A DNA stretch of 64,000 nt from Halanaeroarchaeum sulfurireducens (GCF_001011115.1 NZ_CP008874.1:992001-1056000); one strand, 5' to 3'; numbered from the stretch's first letter, positions 16,430-26,660 are shown. Made by a program: numbers and translations. The notes: generated by a model not told the origin, from the sequence alone.

Positions 16430-18115
16430 GTGACTGATCCCACCGAAAACACGTCCAGACGGGACGAACAGACGGTTCGAGAACGGTTTTTCCACGCAGA
16501 TCTCGACAGGGATCCCGGTGATACGAACGTTCAACTGTTCGGCATTGACGTCCACCCGGTCGTTTTCCCGCTCTCGGTGCTCACACTCGCGGTATTCGTC
16601 GCAATCACGATTGGACTGGGAGAGCAGGCCGAAACGGCGTATCAGGCGGTGTTCGACTCCGTCAACAGAAACTTCGGCTGGCTGTACGTGTTGGCGGTCA
16701 ACGTCTTCATCGTCGCACTGGTCGGGTTTGCATCCAGCCGCTTCGGGGCCATCAGACTCGGCGGGGCCGATGCGGAACCGGAGTTTTCTCGGCTCGAATG
16801 GCTCGCAATGCTGTTCACTGCCGGCATGGGGGTTGGTCTGCTGTTTTTCGGCGTTGCCGAACCGATGTACCATTTCGCCTCCGGCGGCGGGTCGTTTTTC
16901 GACGTTTCACCGGAAACACCCGCTGCTGGCCGAGCAGCGACGGCGATCACGATGTTCCACTGGGGCTTTCACCCGTGGGCGATCTACGGAGTGGTCGGTC
17001 TGGGGCTTGCCTTTTTTGCCTTCAATCGCGGACTCCCGCTCAGCTTCCGGTCCATTTTCTATCCATTGCTTGGTGATCGGATCTACGGTGTCCCGGGCCA
17101 CGTGGTCGATCTCGCTGCGGTTATCGCGACCATCTTCGGGCTGGCGACGACCGTGGGTCTCGCTTCCCTCCAGATCAATGCGGGACTCGACTTCCTGGCC
17201 ACGACCTACGTGGCTACCGGCCTCCCTACCACCATCTGGAGTTCGGTCATCATTATCGCAGTAATCATCGTCATCACCACGATGTCGGTCGTTGCTGGCC
17301 TCGAGAGGGGTATCAGACGGCTGTCACAGGTGAACGTGGTTCTCATGGTCACGATGCTTTTGTTCGTGGTCCTCGTCGGGCCGACGGTGTTCCTGTTGGA
17401 CGTTTTCAATAGTGGGATCGGAGCGTATCTGGGGAACTTCCTCGCGCTGAGTTTTCATGCTGAAGCGTTCGCCGGGTCGGACGCCGGCTGGCAACACGGG
17501 TGGACGATCTTCTTCTGGGGCTTCTGGATCACCTGGGCCCCCTTCGTCGGCATGTTCATCGCACGCATCTCGAAGGGCCGAACGATCCGGGAGTTTGTGG
17601 GCGGGGTGCTGGTCGTGCCAGCGCTATTCTCGTTGGTCTGGATGGCTGCGTTCAACGGGGCTGCGATATTCGTCGAACTGAACGTTCTCAGTGGTGGGGT
17701 CCTCGGGCCACTGCAGGACCACGGTCGGGCAGTCGCGTTGTTCGAGATGCTGTCGTTCTATCCATTCACGGTTGCGACGAGCCTCATCGCTACGGTGAAT
17801 CTGGTGACGTTTGCAGTGACGTCGATCGATTCGGGTTCGCTGGTCACGAGCTATCTGACTGCCGGCGGGAAACAGGAGCTGAGGACACGCCAGCGGGTCT
17901 TGTGGCCGATATTTATCGGCGGAACCGCGATCGTGTTGCTGGTGGGGAATGGGCTAAAGGCCCTCCAGACTGCCGTAATCGCAACCGGCCTCCCCTTCGT
18001 GGTGCTCATCTTGGCCATGGTGTATGCGATCTATCTGGGGCTTCGCCGTGAGGTCGAAATTCAGCGATCGCCGTCGTATCAGGAAGCGGTGAAACAGCCC
18101 CCAGATTCAGAATAG
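16430..18115 (+). CDS. BCCT-family betaine/choline/carnitine transporter
   Basis: A 561-aa secondary transporter for trimethylammonium osmolytes such as glycine betaine, useful in a salt-in or mixed-strategy halophile. Twelve hydrophobic segments can be traced. Family marks are GMGVGLLFFGVAEPMYHF (the Gly-rich helix of the Na+ or substrate site) and the Trp-rich stretch WTIFFWGFWITWAPFVGMF followed by RISKGRTIREF. The start is a GTG at 16430; no better in-frame ATG exists. The N-terminal ~35 residues are charged and cytosolic. Exact substrate unknown. Confidence 0.93.
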   Translation: MTDPTENTSRRDEQTVRERFFHADLDRDPGDTNVQLFGIDVHPVVFPLSVLTLAVFVAITIGLGEQAETAYQAVFDSVNRNFGWLYVLAVNVFIVALVGFASSRFGAIRLGGADAEPEFSRLEWLAMLFTAGMGVGLLFFGVAEPMYHFASGGGSFFDVSPETPAAGRAATAITMFHWGFHPWAIYGVVGLGLAFFAFNRGLPLSFRSIFYPLLGDRIYGVPGHVVDLAAVIATIFGLATTVGLASLQINAGLDFLATTYVATGLPTTIWSSVIIIAVIIVITTMSVVAGLERGIRRLSQVNVVLMVTMLLFVVLVGPTVFLLDVFNSGIGAYLGNFLALSFHAEAFAGSDAGWQHGWTIFFWGFWITWAPFVGMFIARISKGRTIREFVGGVLVVPALFSLVWMAAFNGAAIFVELNVLSGGVLGPLQDHGRAVALFEMLSFYPFTVATSLIATVNLVTFAVTSIDSGSLVTSYLTAGGKQELRTRQRVLWPIFIGGTAIVLLVGNGLKALQTAVIATGLPFVVLILAMVYAIYLGLRREVEIQRSPSYQEAVKQPPDSE

Positions 18116-18250
18116 GGCGACCTCGCTTGCCCGCAACCGGCAACCCCAGACGACAAACGGGAACCCGCGACGACGAATCATCGCTCTCGCGTACACAATT
18201 ACGAACTCGATGATGCCATCCGCTGACCGACGGTAGAACGCTACCGCGTC

Positions 18251-20944
18251 TCATTCCAATTTCACTTTCGGCAACTCCACGACGAAGACCGCTCCCTCGC
18301 GCTCGTCATCGGGGATCGCTTGACTGTCCGAGAGACCCTGCTCATCCCTATCTTCGACCCAGATATCGCCACTATAGTTCCCGACGAGGGTCTTCACGAG
18401 ATAGAGACCGATCCCTGTGCCCTGGCTGTCGAGTCCCTTCTTGCCCTTGCCAAATATTCGCTCTTTCTGCTCGTCGGGGACCCCAGGACCGTTATCCGCG
18501 ACTCGGATATGAACCGTCTCGTCTCGGTCAGTCACCGAAACAGCCACTCGTGGCGTCTCCGTGTCGTTGTGTTGGATGGCATTTTTCAGCAGGTTTCGAA
18601 AGACCGATTCTAGCATGTCGTTCGCCTGAACTGTCACCTGCGGAATTGCCGTTGCTTCGACGACATCGGCCTCTGGATACGCTGCGCGCACTTCCTCAAT
18701 TTCGTTCGAAAGGACGGTTCGGAGCCCGACTTGCTTCAACTCTTTTTCGGCCGACTGCATCACATCGGCCACCTCTCGAGCGGATTTAGTGAGTTCGATC
18801 ACATGATTGGCGTTCTCGAGGATTGTTTCGATGTACTCCGCAAACTCTTCTTCGTCGGCCTCGGCTTCGAGCAACTCGGCGTACGCAGTGATCAGTTGGA
18901 TATCATTTCGGATGTCGTGACGCAGTACCTGGTTGAGGATATCGAGGTTGTCACGTTGCTCCTCTAATTGCTGTTCATACTCCTTGCGCTCGGTAGTATC
19001 TCTGGCGAGTAGCACAACCTCGTCGTGGCCCTCGTCCGGTATCGGCGCGATTCGTCCCTCAAACCACGTCGATTCCCCCTCCAAATCGAGTGAATACTCT
19101 ACCGTTTGAACTGCTCCCGTATCCAGTGATGCCTTCAGGCTCTCGACGATAGTCCCAGCGACGTCGGGAGGCAATACATCGGTGGCTTTCGAGCCGGTGA
19201 GTTCCGACGGGTCGGCGGGGAGGAGATCCTCCCGACCGGTGAGGATCTCCCGATACCGCCCCTCCCTATCGTAGACGACCGTCACGTCCGGAATCGCGTT
19301 CGTGATCGCCCTGATGCGGTTTCGTTCGGCAGCGAGTTCCTGTTTTTGCTCCTTTCGTTCGGTGATATCACGTACGAGTGCGTGGATGATGTAATCGCCA
19401 TCGTACTCGAACCGACTGAGTTTCACTTCCGCTGGGAAATTCGTTCCGTCGATGCGCTGGTGGGTCCATTCGAAAAATGCCTCACCCTCCTCGAAGGCTT
19501 CGTCGATCCAATCGAGTGCCCCCTCTTTCGAGTCGCTCCCGTCGGGCTGTGTCTGAGGTGAGAACTCCCAGGGTGAGTATCTGAGGAACTCCTCGACCGA
19601 ATCGACACCGAACAATTCCAGCGCCCGGTGGTTGCAATCGAGATACCCGTCACGATCCATCAGCATCAGGGCGTCCCGAGTATTCTCGAACAGGCTTCGG
19701 TACTTCTCCTCGCGCGCCTCGAGTTGGCGTTCGCGCCGTTTCCGTTCCGTAATATCGACGATGTACCCGATCAAGTGGTTACGATCGCCGTCTTCCTGAA
19801 GGGTTTTGGTGTACTCGGCCACCCACCGAACGTCGCCCTCCGCAGTGGTCACTCGATAGGGTTCGGGATTGAACAGGTCAGTTTCCTCGTCGACGTACGC
19901 TGACATCTCCTGCTCGATTCGGTCGAGGTCCCCGGAGTGGACGAGATCACCGTACTCGAATTCGTGTTCCTGGAGTTCAGCAGGGGTGTACCCGAAAACC
20001 CTTTCGACGTTCTTTGAGACGTACGTGATGGGCCACCCCTCGGCGTCTACCCATTTGAAGACGACGGCCGGCCCGTTTTTGAACATATCCCGCTCGGATT
20101 TCAGTTCCAGTTCTGCCCGCTTTCTGTCGTCGATATCCTGATGAATACCCACTGCCCGGACCGGTTCTCCGGATTCGTCTCGCTCGACGACCTTCCCCAT
20201 GGTTCGCACCCACTTCCAGTCGCCGGACTTCGTCTTCAGTCGGTACTCACACTGGTAATACGGCGTTCTTTCTTCGATGTGTTCGGCCAACGCCTCGTCG
20301 TGTCGTTTTTTCCCGTCCGGATGAACGACCTGTTCCCATCCCTCGAGATGGTCCCCCATTTCGGATCGTTCGTAGCCCAGCATCTGGGTGAGTAACTCGT
20401 CACGAGCCACCTCGTCGGTCACCATGTCCCAGTCCCAAATCCCGAGATTCGCGCCCTCGAGAGCCATCGTCATGCGCTCTTTGGTGGTCTGTAGTTCTGT
20501 TTCCCGTTCCTTTCGCTCGGTTATGTCACGGCCGTTCACGATGATACCCCCGATTTCGCCGTCCAGTCGGTTTCGCATGGTGACTTCGAGCCAGCGCCAC
20601 GTCCCATCATCGTGGCGACACCGGAATTCGACGGTTTCGGGGTCCATAGGGGGCTCTCGTAGCTTCTGGATCGCGTCGGAAACATCGTCACCGTCCTCGG
20701 GGTGGACGTATTCGTGTCCGTCCTCACCGATCATGTCGGTCGGAGTATAGCCGAGAAGACGCTTCACAGCAGGGCTCACGTATGTCATCGTTCCGTTGGA
20801 GTCGAGGACCACGGTGATGTCGGTCGCCTCCTCGACGAGTTTCCGGTACCAGTCGTCGTGGCGCTCGTCACCCCTCGCCGCTGTTTCTGTCGCTGTTTCG
20901 GTCTCCCTCTCACTCGGGCCCGACATAATCGGTATGCTATCCAT
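18251..20944 (-). CDS. Soluble sensor histidine kinase with five PAS domains
   Basis: An 897-aa protein without membrane segments. Five PAS/PAC repeats follow one another, each closing with a DITERK-like motif (NGRDITERKE, HQDIDDRKR, IVDITERKRR, VRDITERKE, ARDTTERKE), at roughly residues 28-145, 155-280, 283-405, 412-530 and 540-660. The phospho-acceptor His is in LRHDIRNDIQLI, followed by the N box NLLKNAIQHND, G1 DNGPGVP and G2 GTGIGLYLV of the ATPase domain. It is an orphan kinase: no receiver protein is adjacent. The ligand is unknown; stacked PAS domains suggest redox, light or energy sensing. Two Met codons (residues 1 and 7) are possible starts. Confidence 0.94.
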   Translation of the reverse strand: MDSIPIMSGPSERETETATETAARGDERHDDWYRKLVEEATDITVVLDSNGTMTYVSPAVKRLLGYTPTDMIGEDGHEYVHPEDGDDVSDAIQKLREPPMDPETVEFRCRHDDGTWRWLEVTMRNRLDGEIGGIIVNGRDITERKERETELQTTKERMTMALEGANLGIWDWDMVTDEVARDELLTQMLGYERSEMGDHLEGWEQVVHPDGKKRHDEALAEHIEERTPYYQCEYRLKTKSGDWKWVRTMGKVVERDESGEPVRAVGIHQDIDDRKRAELELKSERDMFKNGPAVVFKWVDAEGWPITYVSKNVERVFGYTPAELQEHEFEYGDLVHSGDLDRIEQEMSAYVDEETDLFNPEPYRVTTAEGDVRWVAEYTKTLQEDGDRNHLIGYIVDITERKRRERQLEAREEKYRSLFENTRDALMLMDRDGYLDCNHRALELFGVDSVEEFLRYSPWEFSPQTQPDGSDSKEGALDWIDEAFEEGEAFFEWTHQRIDGTNFPAEVKLSRFEYDGDYIIHALVRDITERKEQKQELAAERNRIRAITNAIPDVTVVYDREGRYREILTGREDLLPADPSELTGSKATDVLPPDVAGTIVESLKASLDTGAVQTVEYSLDLEGESTWFEGRIAPIPDEGHDEVVLLARDTTERKEYEQQLEEQRDNLDILNQVLRHDIRNDIQLITAYAELLEAEADEEEFAEYIETILENANHVIELTKSAREVADVMQSAEKELKQVGLRTVLSNEIEEVRAAYPEADVVEATAIPQVTVQANDMLESVFRNLLKNAIQHNDTETPRVAVSVTDRDETVHIRVADNGPGVPDEQKERIFGKGKKGLDSQGTGIGLYLVKTLVGNYSGDIWVEDRDEQGLSDSQAIPDDEREGAVFVVELPKVKLE

Positions 20945-21094
20945 TAGTAAGAGGGTAGGCCACTTGAATGAATCGTGGCCTCGAATGGCAAAGTCGGTAT
21001 CGGTGCCAATATTTGCGATCCGACAGTGGTGAATCCCCGTCGATTCTCAATACCAAATGAATCGTCGCTCTAGTGGACGAATTCCGGTGATCGG

Positions 21095-22270
21095 TCACCA
21101 CCAGAACGCGAAAAGGAGCGAGAACGTGGCGTAGGCACCGACCGTCGAGATGATCGGAACGACGTTTTGCATGACGATCACCCGCCCGGTGGTGCCGGGA
21201 TCGAAGAGATCGTCAGCCGATGGGATGTCATGCGGGTCCTCGGACCCGATAGCCGTCGGTTCCTGCTTCGGCTCGTCGGCGGTAAGTGCCCCGACCGAGA
21301 CGCTCGGGGAATCCTCGCCGTGCGCGATATCGGGCAAGGTCGTGGTCCGGGTCGCTCGCCCCCAACCGAGACCGATGATAGAGGTCGTCGCGATGATGAC
21401 GAAGGACGCGGGGATGCCGATGGCCGACAGACCCACGACGATGATCGAGGACACGATGGCAACGACGATGGCCGCCGTGAGCGGGAGGTCAGTGAGGTCG
21501 TTCCCGAGCGTGTCGAGGGTCCGACGAGCGATGGTGAAGGCCCCGACGGCGACCGCAGCACTGCCGAGCAGAATCATCGTGTTCAGATCCGCGCCCGCAC
21601 CGACGAGGGGCGCGATGGCGTTTGCGATATTCGAAGTTCCCGAGGAAAATGCCATTAGCGAGCCGATCGCGATGACGGTGACCCCGCCAACCATCTCGCG
21701 GCGCGTCGTGTTCGGTCCGGCACGGAGCGTGGGTATGGTCCCGGAGAAATCGAATTCGAAGAGCGGGCCAGGGCTCGTTTTGATGGCGGCCCAGCGGTTG
21801 ATCCACGGATAGAAGTACCGACCGATCATCCCGGAAATCCAGAATCCAACGATGGGCGCGACGATCCACCAGACGGCGATCTCGCCCATCACGACCCAGT
21901 TGAGTTCACCGGTCGCGATTCCCAGGCCGGCGATCGCCCCGACCGCGGTCATCGACGTGGAGGCGGGGACGCCGTACTGATTGCCGACGAAGAGCGCGCC
22001 ACCGATGAAAAAGAGCACGACGATACTCGATTCGATGGTGAACACGGCGGGGTCCGTGACGAGATCCACGCCGAGGGTTTCCACAACCCGGCGGCCGATG
22101 GTCCACCCACCGAGAATGAAGAATATCGACATGAACGCCGCCGCTGCCGTCTTCGAGATGACGTTCGCTCCGACCGCGGGGCCGAACGCGGGCCCGGTCG
22201 TCGCGCCGCCGATGTTGAATCCGACGAACAGCGCGACGATCGTCCCGATGAGAAAAAGGATTTCAGCCAT
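21095..22270 (-). CDS. PiT-family inorganic phosphate permease
   Basis: A 391-aa membrane protein of about ten helices that imports inorganic phosphate with a cation. Two inverted PiT repeats are visible: FNIGGATTGPAFGPAVGA with FILGGWTIGRRV near the N-terminus, and SGTSNIANAIAPLVGAG in the middle, where the family usually has GANDxANxxG. A soluble loop of about 80 residues (after the RTTTLPDIAHGED segment) precedes the final helix and is acidic. It is transcribed divergently from the potassium-channel gene. Substrate by homology only. Confidence 0.88.
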   Translation of the reverse strand: MAEILFLIGTIVALFVGFNIGGATTGPAFGPAVGANVISKTAAAAFMSIFFILGGWTIGRRVVETLGVDLVTDPAVFTIESSIVVLFFIGGALFVGNQYGVPASTSMTAVGAIAGLGIATGELNWVVMGEIAVWWIVAPIVGFWISGMIGRYFYPWINRWAAIKTSPGPLFEFDFSGTIPTLRAGPNTTRREMVGGVTVIAIGSLMAFSSGTSNIANAIAPLVGAGADLNTMILLGSAAVAVGAFTIARRTLDTLGNDLTDLPLTAAIVVAIVSSIIVVGLSAIGIPASFVIIATTSIIGLGWGRATRTTTLPDIAHGEDSPSVSVGALTADEPKQEPTAIGSEDPHDIPSADDLFDPGTTGRVIVMQNVVPIISTVGAYATFSLLFAFWW

Positions 22271-22417
22271 ACGAAATGCAGTGGTCGAAGTTCCTTAAGC
22301 AAACTGGCCTCCCGCCGAATCCCGGGCGAAACCCACCCGTTCGCCGCAGACTGTCGATGAATTGGCATTCGTATCTGACCCCGCGCTGTAGCTCACGCCA
22401 GTCTTCTCGCAGACGAT

Positions 22418-22500
22418 GCATACTCGGCGTCACCGCATTGGACAATTGGCGCATACTCGGCAGCACCACATTGGATAGCCGGCGCTGACTCGGGGCCAAC
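22418..22500. repeat. 33-bp imperfect tandem repeat (2.5 copies)
   Basis: Copy 1 (22418-22450) and copy 2 (22451-22483) both start with GCATACTCGG and share CACCRCATTGGA at the same offset; a third partial copy (GCTGACTCGG) starts at 22484. They lie in the divergent spacer between the phosphate permease and the channel gene, just upstream of the channel promoter. They could be stacked regulator sites or a chance tandem duplication. Confidence 0.6.
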
Positions 22501-22517
22501 TGCTCTGAAGAGGCACA

Positions 22518-22524
22518 TTTTTAA
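22518..22524 (+). promoter_or_regulatory. TATA box of the potassium-channel gene
   Basis: TTTTTAA centred 28 nt before the ATG at 22550, the spacing expected for a leaderless haloarchaeal transcript. It supports that start. Confidence 0.6.
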
Positions 22525-22549
22525 CGGGATACGGGTCTACGCCTATAGA

Positions 22550-24178
22550 ATGACCGAATGGCACCGACGGATCGCCCTGTCAGTGTCTGCCGTGGCGCTG
22601 CTTATCGTTGTCTACGCGATCCTCTATCAGTGGGCGTTACTCACCTTCGAAGGTGTCGAGACCACGTTTTTTGATTCCCTGCAGATCGTCATCGAGGCGT
22701 TTACCACGGCCGGATTCGGGGGCGATACAGAACACTGGAACACACCGTTGATGAATCTCTTCGTCGTCGCTATGAACCTCACCGGCGTGCTCCTTGTTTT
22801 CCTGGCACTTCCGCTGGTTGTAGTTCCGCTCTTTCAGGAGGCCCTCAAAGACAGCCCCCAGAAATCGACCGATCTCACTGATCACGTCATCATCTGTTCG
22901 TACAGTTCCCGTGAAGACGTCCTGCGGTCAGAACTGGAGGCCTCAGACGTTCCGTACGTCATCATCGATACGGACCCAGAGACAGTGCTGGAGCTAAATA
23001 CCGATGGGATCGAGGCTATCTTGGGAGACCCCGAACAGGAGGAGACCTTTCGCGCCGCAAATATCGACGATGCGGAGGCACTGGTGGCCGACGTTTCCGA
23101 CGAAGAGAACGTCTCGGTGATCCTTACTGCCAGGGAACTCCGGGAGGACCTGACGATCGTGAGCGTCGCAGAGGATGAGCACGAGGCCACATACCACCGC
23201 TATGCCGGTGCCGACAGGGTTATCCGGCCCCGACAGGTCCTCGGCCAGGCGCTCGCCCACAAGGCGACACTCTCGCTCACGCAGAAACTACGGGAGACGG
23301 TTGAACTCGGTGAGGACTTCGAAATTTCGGAGCTTCTCGTCAAGGACGATTGTGATCTGGCAGGGCAGACCCTCGCAGAATTGGATCTGCAGGATCAGAT
23401 CGAGGCGACCGTCATCGGTATGTGGTCGAACGGAGAGTTCATTCCGGTTCCGGGCCCGGACACGCGAATCGACGAAAATGCGATTTTGCTCGTCGCCGGG
23501 AGCCACCAGGCTATCGAACAGGTGAACAGCCGAACGATTTCTCCGAACACACCCGATACCGATCGTGTCGTCGTCGCTGGATACGGTGTCGTTGGAACGG
23601 CGACCGTCGAAGCGCTCGATGCAAACGGCATTTCGCACACGGTCGTGGATGTGAAAGACGACGACGCCGTCGATATTACCGGTGACGTCAACGATCGGGA
23701 AACACTCTCAGAAGCCGCTATCGAAAACGCACGGTTCGTCGTACTGGCCCTGGACGACGACACGACGACGATGTATACGACCGTGGCGATCGAGGAACAC
23801 GCACCCGATACCGACGTGATCACACGGGTGAACGATGTCCAGAACACGGCAAAACTCTACCGAGCCGGTGCGGAGTACGTGCTCGCGTTGTCGACAGTTA
23901 CCGGTCGGATGCTCTCATCGGTCCTTCTGGAGGACGAAGAAATACTCACACCGGATACGCAGTTCGAAATCATCCGGACGACCGCGCCCAAACTCGCCGG
24001 CAAGACACTACTGGAGGCGTCCGTTCGCGAACGAACTGGCGCAACAATCGCCGCCATCGAGCGTAACGGTGAGTTGCTGACGAATCCAGGAGCGGATTCA
24101 CTCGTCGAACGAGACGACAAACTCATCGTCACGGGGAGCGACGACACCGTCAACAGGTTCATCGAGACGTTCAAGTAG
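22550..24178 (+). CDS. Two-TM potassium channel with two RCK (TrkA) units
   Basis: A 542-aa protein. Two N-terminal helices (residues ~8-28 and ~68-90) flank a pore segment reading FTTAGFGGDTEHW, a variant of the T-V-G-Y-G-D selectivity filter. Then follow two TrkA_N/TrkA_C pairs: the first nucleotide-binding fold starts at HVIICSYSSREDVLRSEL and is degenerate in its Gly motif, while the second has a clean GYGVVGTATVEAL. TrkA_C-like beta domains close each unit. It should gate K+ flux in response to nucleotide or ligand binding; the filter variant makes ion selectivity uncertain. A short spacer separates it from the mat gene. Confidence 0.87.
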   Translation: MTEWHRRIALSVSAVALLIVVYAILYQWALLTFEGVETTFFDSLQIVIEAFTTAGFGGDTEHWNTPLMNLFVVAMNLTGVLLVFLALPLVVVPLFQEALKDSPQKSTDLTDHVIICSYSSREDVLRSELEASDVPYVIIDTDPETVLELNTDGIEAILGDPEQEETFRAANIDDAEALVADVSDEENVSVILTARELREDLTIVSVAEDEHEATYHRYAGADRVIRPRQVLGQALAHKATLSLTQKLRETVELGEDFEISELLVKDDCDLAGQTLAELDLQDQIEATVIGMWSNGEFIPVPGPDTRIDENAILLVAGSHQAIEQVNSRTISPNTPDTDRVVVAGYGVVGTATVEALDANGISHTVVDVKDDDAVDITGDVNDRETLSEAAIENARFVVLALDDDTTTMYTTVAIEEHAPDTDVITRVNDVQNTAKLYRAGAEYVLALSTVTGRMLSSVLLEDEEILTPDTQFEIIRTTAPKLAGKTLLEASVRERTGATIAAIERNGELLTNPGADSLVERDDKLIVTGSDDTVNRFIETFK

Positions 24179-24304
24179 GGCACCGATTGTCGCGTTCGTC
24201 CACGTTTGAGGGTCCGACCGTTCGGCACGGTTCGTCGCGACCGAGACCCTCGTCGATGCGGACGGGGCAAACTGTAATCTAGCTGTACGGCGTTATCTCA
24301 TCGC

Positions 24305-25462
24305 ATGGACGAATCCACGGTCACCGTTCGGCACCTGGCGGAAGATCCGATCGCGAACCGTTCGACGGAGTTCGTCGAGCGCAAGGGCCTCGGCCACCCG
24401 GATACCATCTGTGACGGTATCGCTGAGGCCATCTCTCGGCGTCTCACGGAGTACTACCTCGACGAGTTCGGTCAGGTCCTCCATCACAATACCGACACGG
24501 TCCAGCTCGTCGCGGGATCGACGGAGCCGGCGTTCGACGGTGGCGAACTCGTCGATCCGATCTACGTCCTCCTTGGTGGTCGGGCGACGAAGGAGGCAGA
24601 CGGGCGCAGGATCCCCGTCGACGGACTTGCGATCGAGGCTGCCCGGGACTATTTCGGGCGATTCGATCACTTCCCCATGGATTTCGTCACGTTCGAATCA
24701 CGGATCGACGAAACGTCGGCCGGGCTCAAATCCCTGTTCGATACCCACGGGACGCCCTTGGCCAACGATACCAGCGTCGGCGTCGGGTACGCGCCACCCT
24801 CGGAGACCGATCGCATCGTCTCCGGGCTCGAACCCCATCTTCGCGAGTCGATCACCGCGGTGGGTGAGGACGTCAAGGTCATGGGCTGGCGATCGAACGA
24901 CCACCTCCGTCTCATCGTGGCGACAGCCGTGGTCTCACGACACGTCGCGGACATTGAGGAGTACGTCGACGTGATCGAACGGGTCGAAGAGGTGGCCCGA
25001 CGATATGCACGGGAACGAACGGACCGAACCGTTCACGTCGAGGTCAACGCCGGCGACGACGTCGAATCCGAATCCGTCTACCTGACCGAAACCGGGCTCT
25101 CCGCGGAAATGGGCGACGACGGCAACGTTGGCCGCGGCAATCGCGTCAACGGCCTCATCACGCCACACCGTCCCATGAGCCTTGAGGCCGCCTCGGGCAA
25201 GAATCCAGTCAGTCACGTTGGGAAGTTGAACAACGTCGTCGCCCGGAACGCGGCAGAACGGGTCACGCAGGAACTCGGCGCCGATCATACCGGGGTAAAA
25301 CTCCTCTCACGAATCGGGGCGCCGATCACGGAGCCCATGGCGGTGGATATCGAGACGACCGCCCGGGACGAGGAGTCCGTCCGACGTATCGTCGATGCGG
25401 AACTCGACCGCATGGAGTCGCTTTCGGCTGACATTCTGGCCGGGAACATCCAGCTTTTTTAG
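24305..25462 (+). CDS. mat: Archaeal methionine adenosyltransferase
   Basis: A 385-aa archaeal-type S-adenosylmethionine synthetase, which forms SAM from ATP and methionine and is unrelated in detail to bacterial MetK. Typical stretches are [19 protein letters not shown], the [11 protein letters not shown] segment, [29 protein letters not shown], and the C-terminal RIGAPITEP. Length is normal (family ~400 aa). It is a separate unit after the channel gene. Confidence is high. Confidence 0.95.
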   Translation: MDESTVTVRHLAEDPIANRSTEFVERKGLGHPDTICDGIAEAISRRLTEYYLDEFGQVLHHNTDTVQLVAGSTEPAFDGGELVDPIYVLLGGRATKEADGRRIPVDGLAIEAARDYFGRFDHFPMDFVTFESRIDETSAGLKSLFDTHGTPLANDTSVGVGYAPPSETDRIVSGLEPHLRESITAVGEDVKVMGWRSNDHLRLIVATAVVSRHVADIEEYVDVIERVEEVARRYARERTDRTVHVEVNAGDDVESESVYLTETGLSAEMGDDGNVGRGNRVNGLITPHRPMSLEAASGKNPVSHVGKLNNVVARNAAERVTQELGADHTGVKLLSRIGAPITEPMAVDIETTARDEESVRRIVDAELDRMESLSADILAGNIQLF

Positions 25463-25482
25463 GTCCGGGCCGTCGGTTGCGG

Positions 25483-25917
25483 TCACTTCTTCGGCGAACG
25501 GCTCCGCCAGTATCCCTGGAGGTACGCGCCGACGAACATGCCCGCCAGCGCCCAGAGGATCGGGAGGTTCCCGATCCCGAGACTCGCATATCCCGCGCCC
25601 GGGCAGACGCCCGAGAGTCCCCATCCCACGCCGAAGATGGTGCCGCCGACGAGCACGTTCCTGTCGAATGGCTTCAACCGTCGCTCGTAGCGGTCCCCAG
25701 TTATCGGCGCCTCGTCGAACAACCGGGGAGCAACGACGGTAGCAAGGCCCGCAACAACCGCGGCCCCGAGCATCACGAACGCCAGGCCGAAATCGTCGAA
25801 CTGCAGGAAGTCCAGAACGACCTCGGGGCGGGCCATATGGCTATACGCAAGCCCAAATCCGAAGAGGACGCCCCCAAAGAGAACCAGCGGCATGAACAGC
25901 GGATGTCGGTCCGCCAT
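25483..25917 (-). CDS. YeeE/YedE-type sulfur transporter, C-terminal half protein
   Basis: A 144-aa, four-helix membrane protein. The start is the ATG at 25917 (MADRHPLF), which shares one base with the stop of the gene before it (TAATG), so the two halves are coupled. GWGLSGVCPGAGYASLGIG carries the conserved Cys of the second repeat of YeeE/YedE proteins, which move thiosulfate or related sulfur species through the membrane. Single-chain members such as TsuA hold both repeats in one chain; here they are separate genes. Confidence 0.85.
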   Translation of the reverse strand: MADRHPLFMPLVLFGGVLFGFGLAYSHMARPEVVLDFLQFDDFGLAFVMLGAAVVAGLATVVAPRLFDEAPITGDRYERRLKPFDRNVLVGGTIFGVGWGLSGVCPGAGYASLGIGNLPILWALAGMFVGAYLQGYWRSRSPKK

Positions 25918-26405
25918 TACGGGGTCACCCCCAGGGCCGCGACGATCTGGGCGGTCACGATGGCGACGACGAGAAAGGTGAGGACCGCAACAATCGAGGT
26001 TCCTGACCGCGAACCGACCCCGCAGATCCCGTGACCCGACGTACACCCCTTCCCCACCCGGGTTCCGATACCGACGAGGAGCCCACCCAGTGCGAGCCGC
26101 CATGGGTGGACGTCCGTCGTCCACGTTCCCTGTTGAAAGACGAGCGCGTAGCCCGCGGCGCCAAGCACAATGCCCAGGGTGAACACCAGACGCCAGTCCC
26201 GGGAAGAGATGTATTGGCGGAATCGTGACTGCTCGGATACGTAGGAGAGCGTCGATTCGAGAAACGTACTCGCTCCAGCGGGAATGGCGGTTCCAATATA
26301 GAAGACGGCGCACCCCAGCCCGACGATCAGGCCCCCAATGGCGTAGCGAGCGATTCCATTGGGGAAGGGATCGGCGGCCACCTGGAACAACACCGGATCG
26401 ATCAT
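25917..26405 (-). CDS. YeeE/YedE-type sulfur transporter, N-terminal half protein
   Basis: A 162-aa protein with about five helices. GKGCTSGHGICGVGSRS holds the two Cys of the first YeeE/YedE repeat, the residues that pass thiosulfate along in TsuA. First gene of a two-gene unit with the half protein that follows. Its neighbour on the other strand is a sulfonate-type ABC system, so a joint role in sulfur uptake is likely. The upstream spacer (26,406-26,700) carries the promoters of both divergent units. Confidence 0.86.
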   Translation of the reverse strand: MIDPVLFQVAADPFPNGIARYAIGGLIVGLGCAVFYIGTAIPAGASTFLESTLSYVSEQSRFRQYISSRDWRLVFTLGIVLGAAGYALVFQQGTWTTDVHPWRLALGGLLVGIGTRVGKGCTSGHGICGVGSRSGTSIVAVLTFLVVAIVTAQIVAALGVTP

Positions 26406-26652
26406 GTGTCACCTGGCCGATGTGCCCGCAGCACTGGTCGGCCGGTTGAATTCGATGGCTGATCGTTCCCACACCGGTTCGTGGCTCGATTACCGAATTC
26501 CGCGTCGTGGTTCCCGAGCGCGTCCATGTTTTCGGGTAGGTGGCCCGGCGTCGCATTAAACGTGCCGCCACCGGCGGTTCCCTCGCCCACGAACGGGGGG
26601 CTGCATACGCAAAAATGTGGTCGAATATGGTTAACAGTGGGAGTTAGAGTGA

Positions 26653-26660
26653 CTTAAATA
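26653..26660 (+). promoter_or_regulatory. TATA box of the sulfonate-type ABC operon
   Basis: CTTAAATA, about 44 nt before the ATG at 26701 and 27 nt before an in-frame GTG at 26683. The spacing fits a leaderless GTG start, which would add six residues before the signal peptide. Confidence 0.5.

Noticed and set aside
22263-22499. 78-codon minus-strand frame covering the 33-bp repeat
   Set aside because: It overlaps the phosphate permease start and its repeated RxLSNxVxPSM peptide is explained by the DNA repeat; composition is basic and unlike haloarchaeal proteins.
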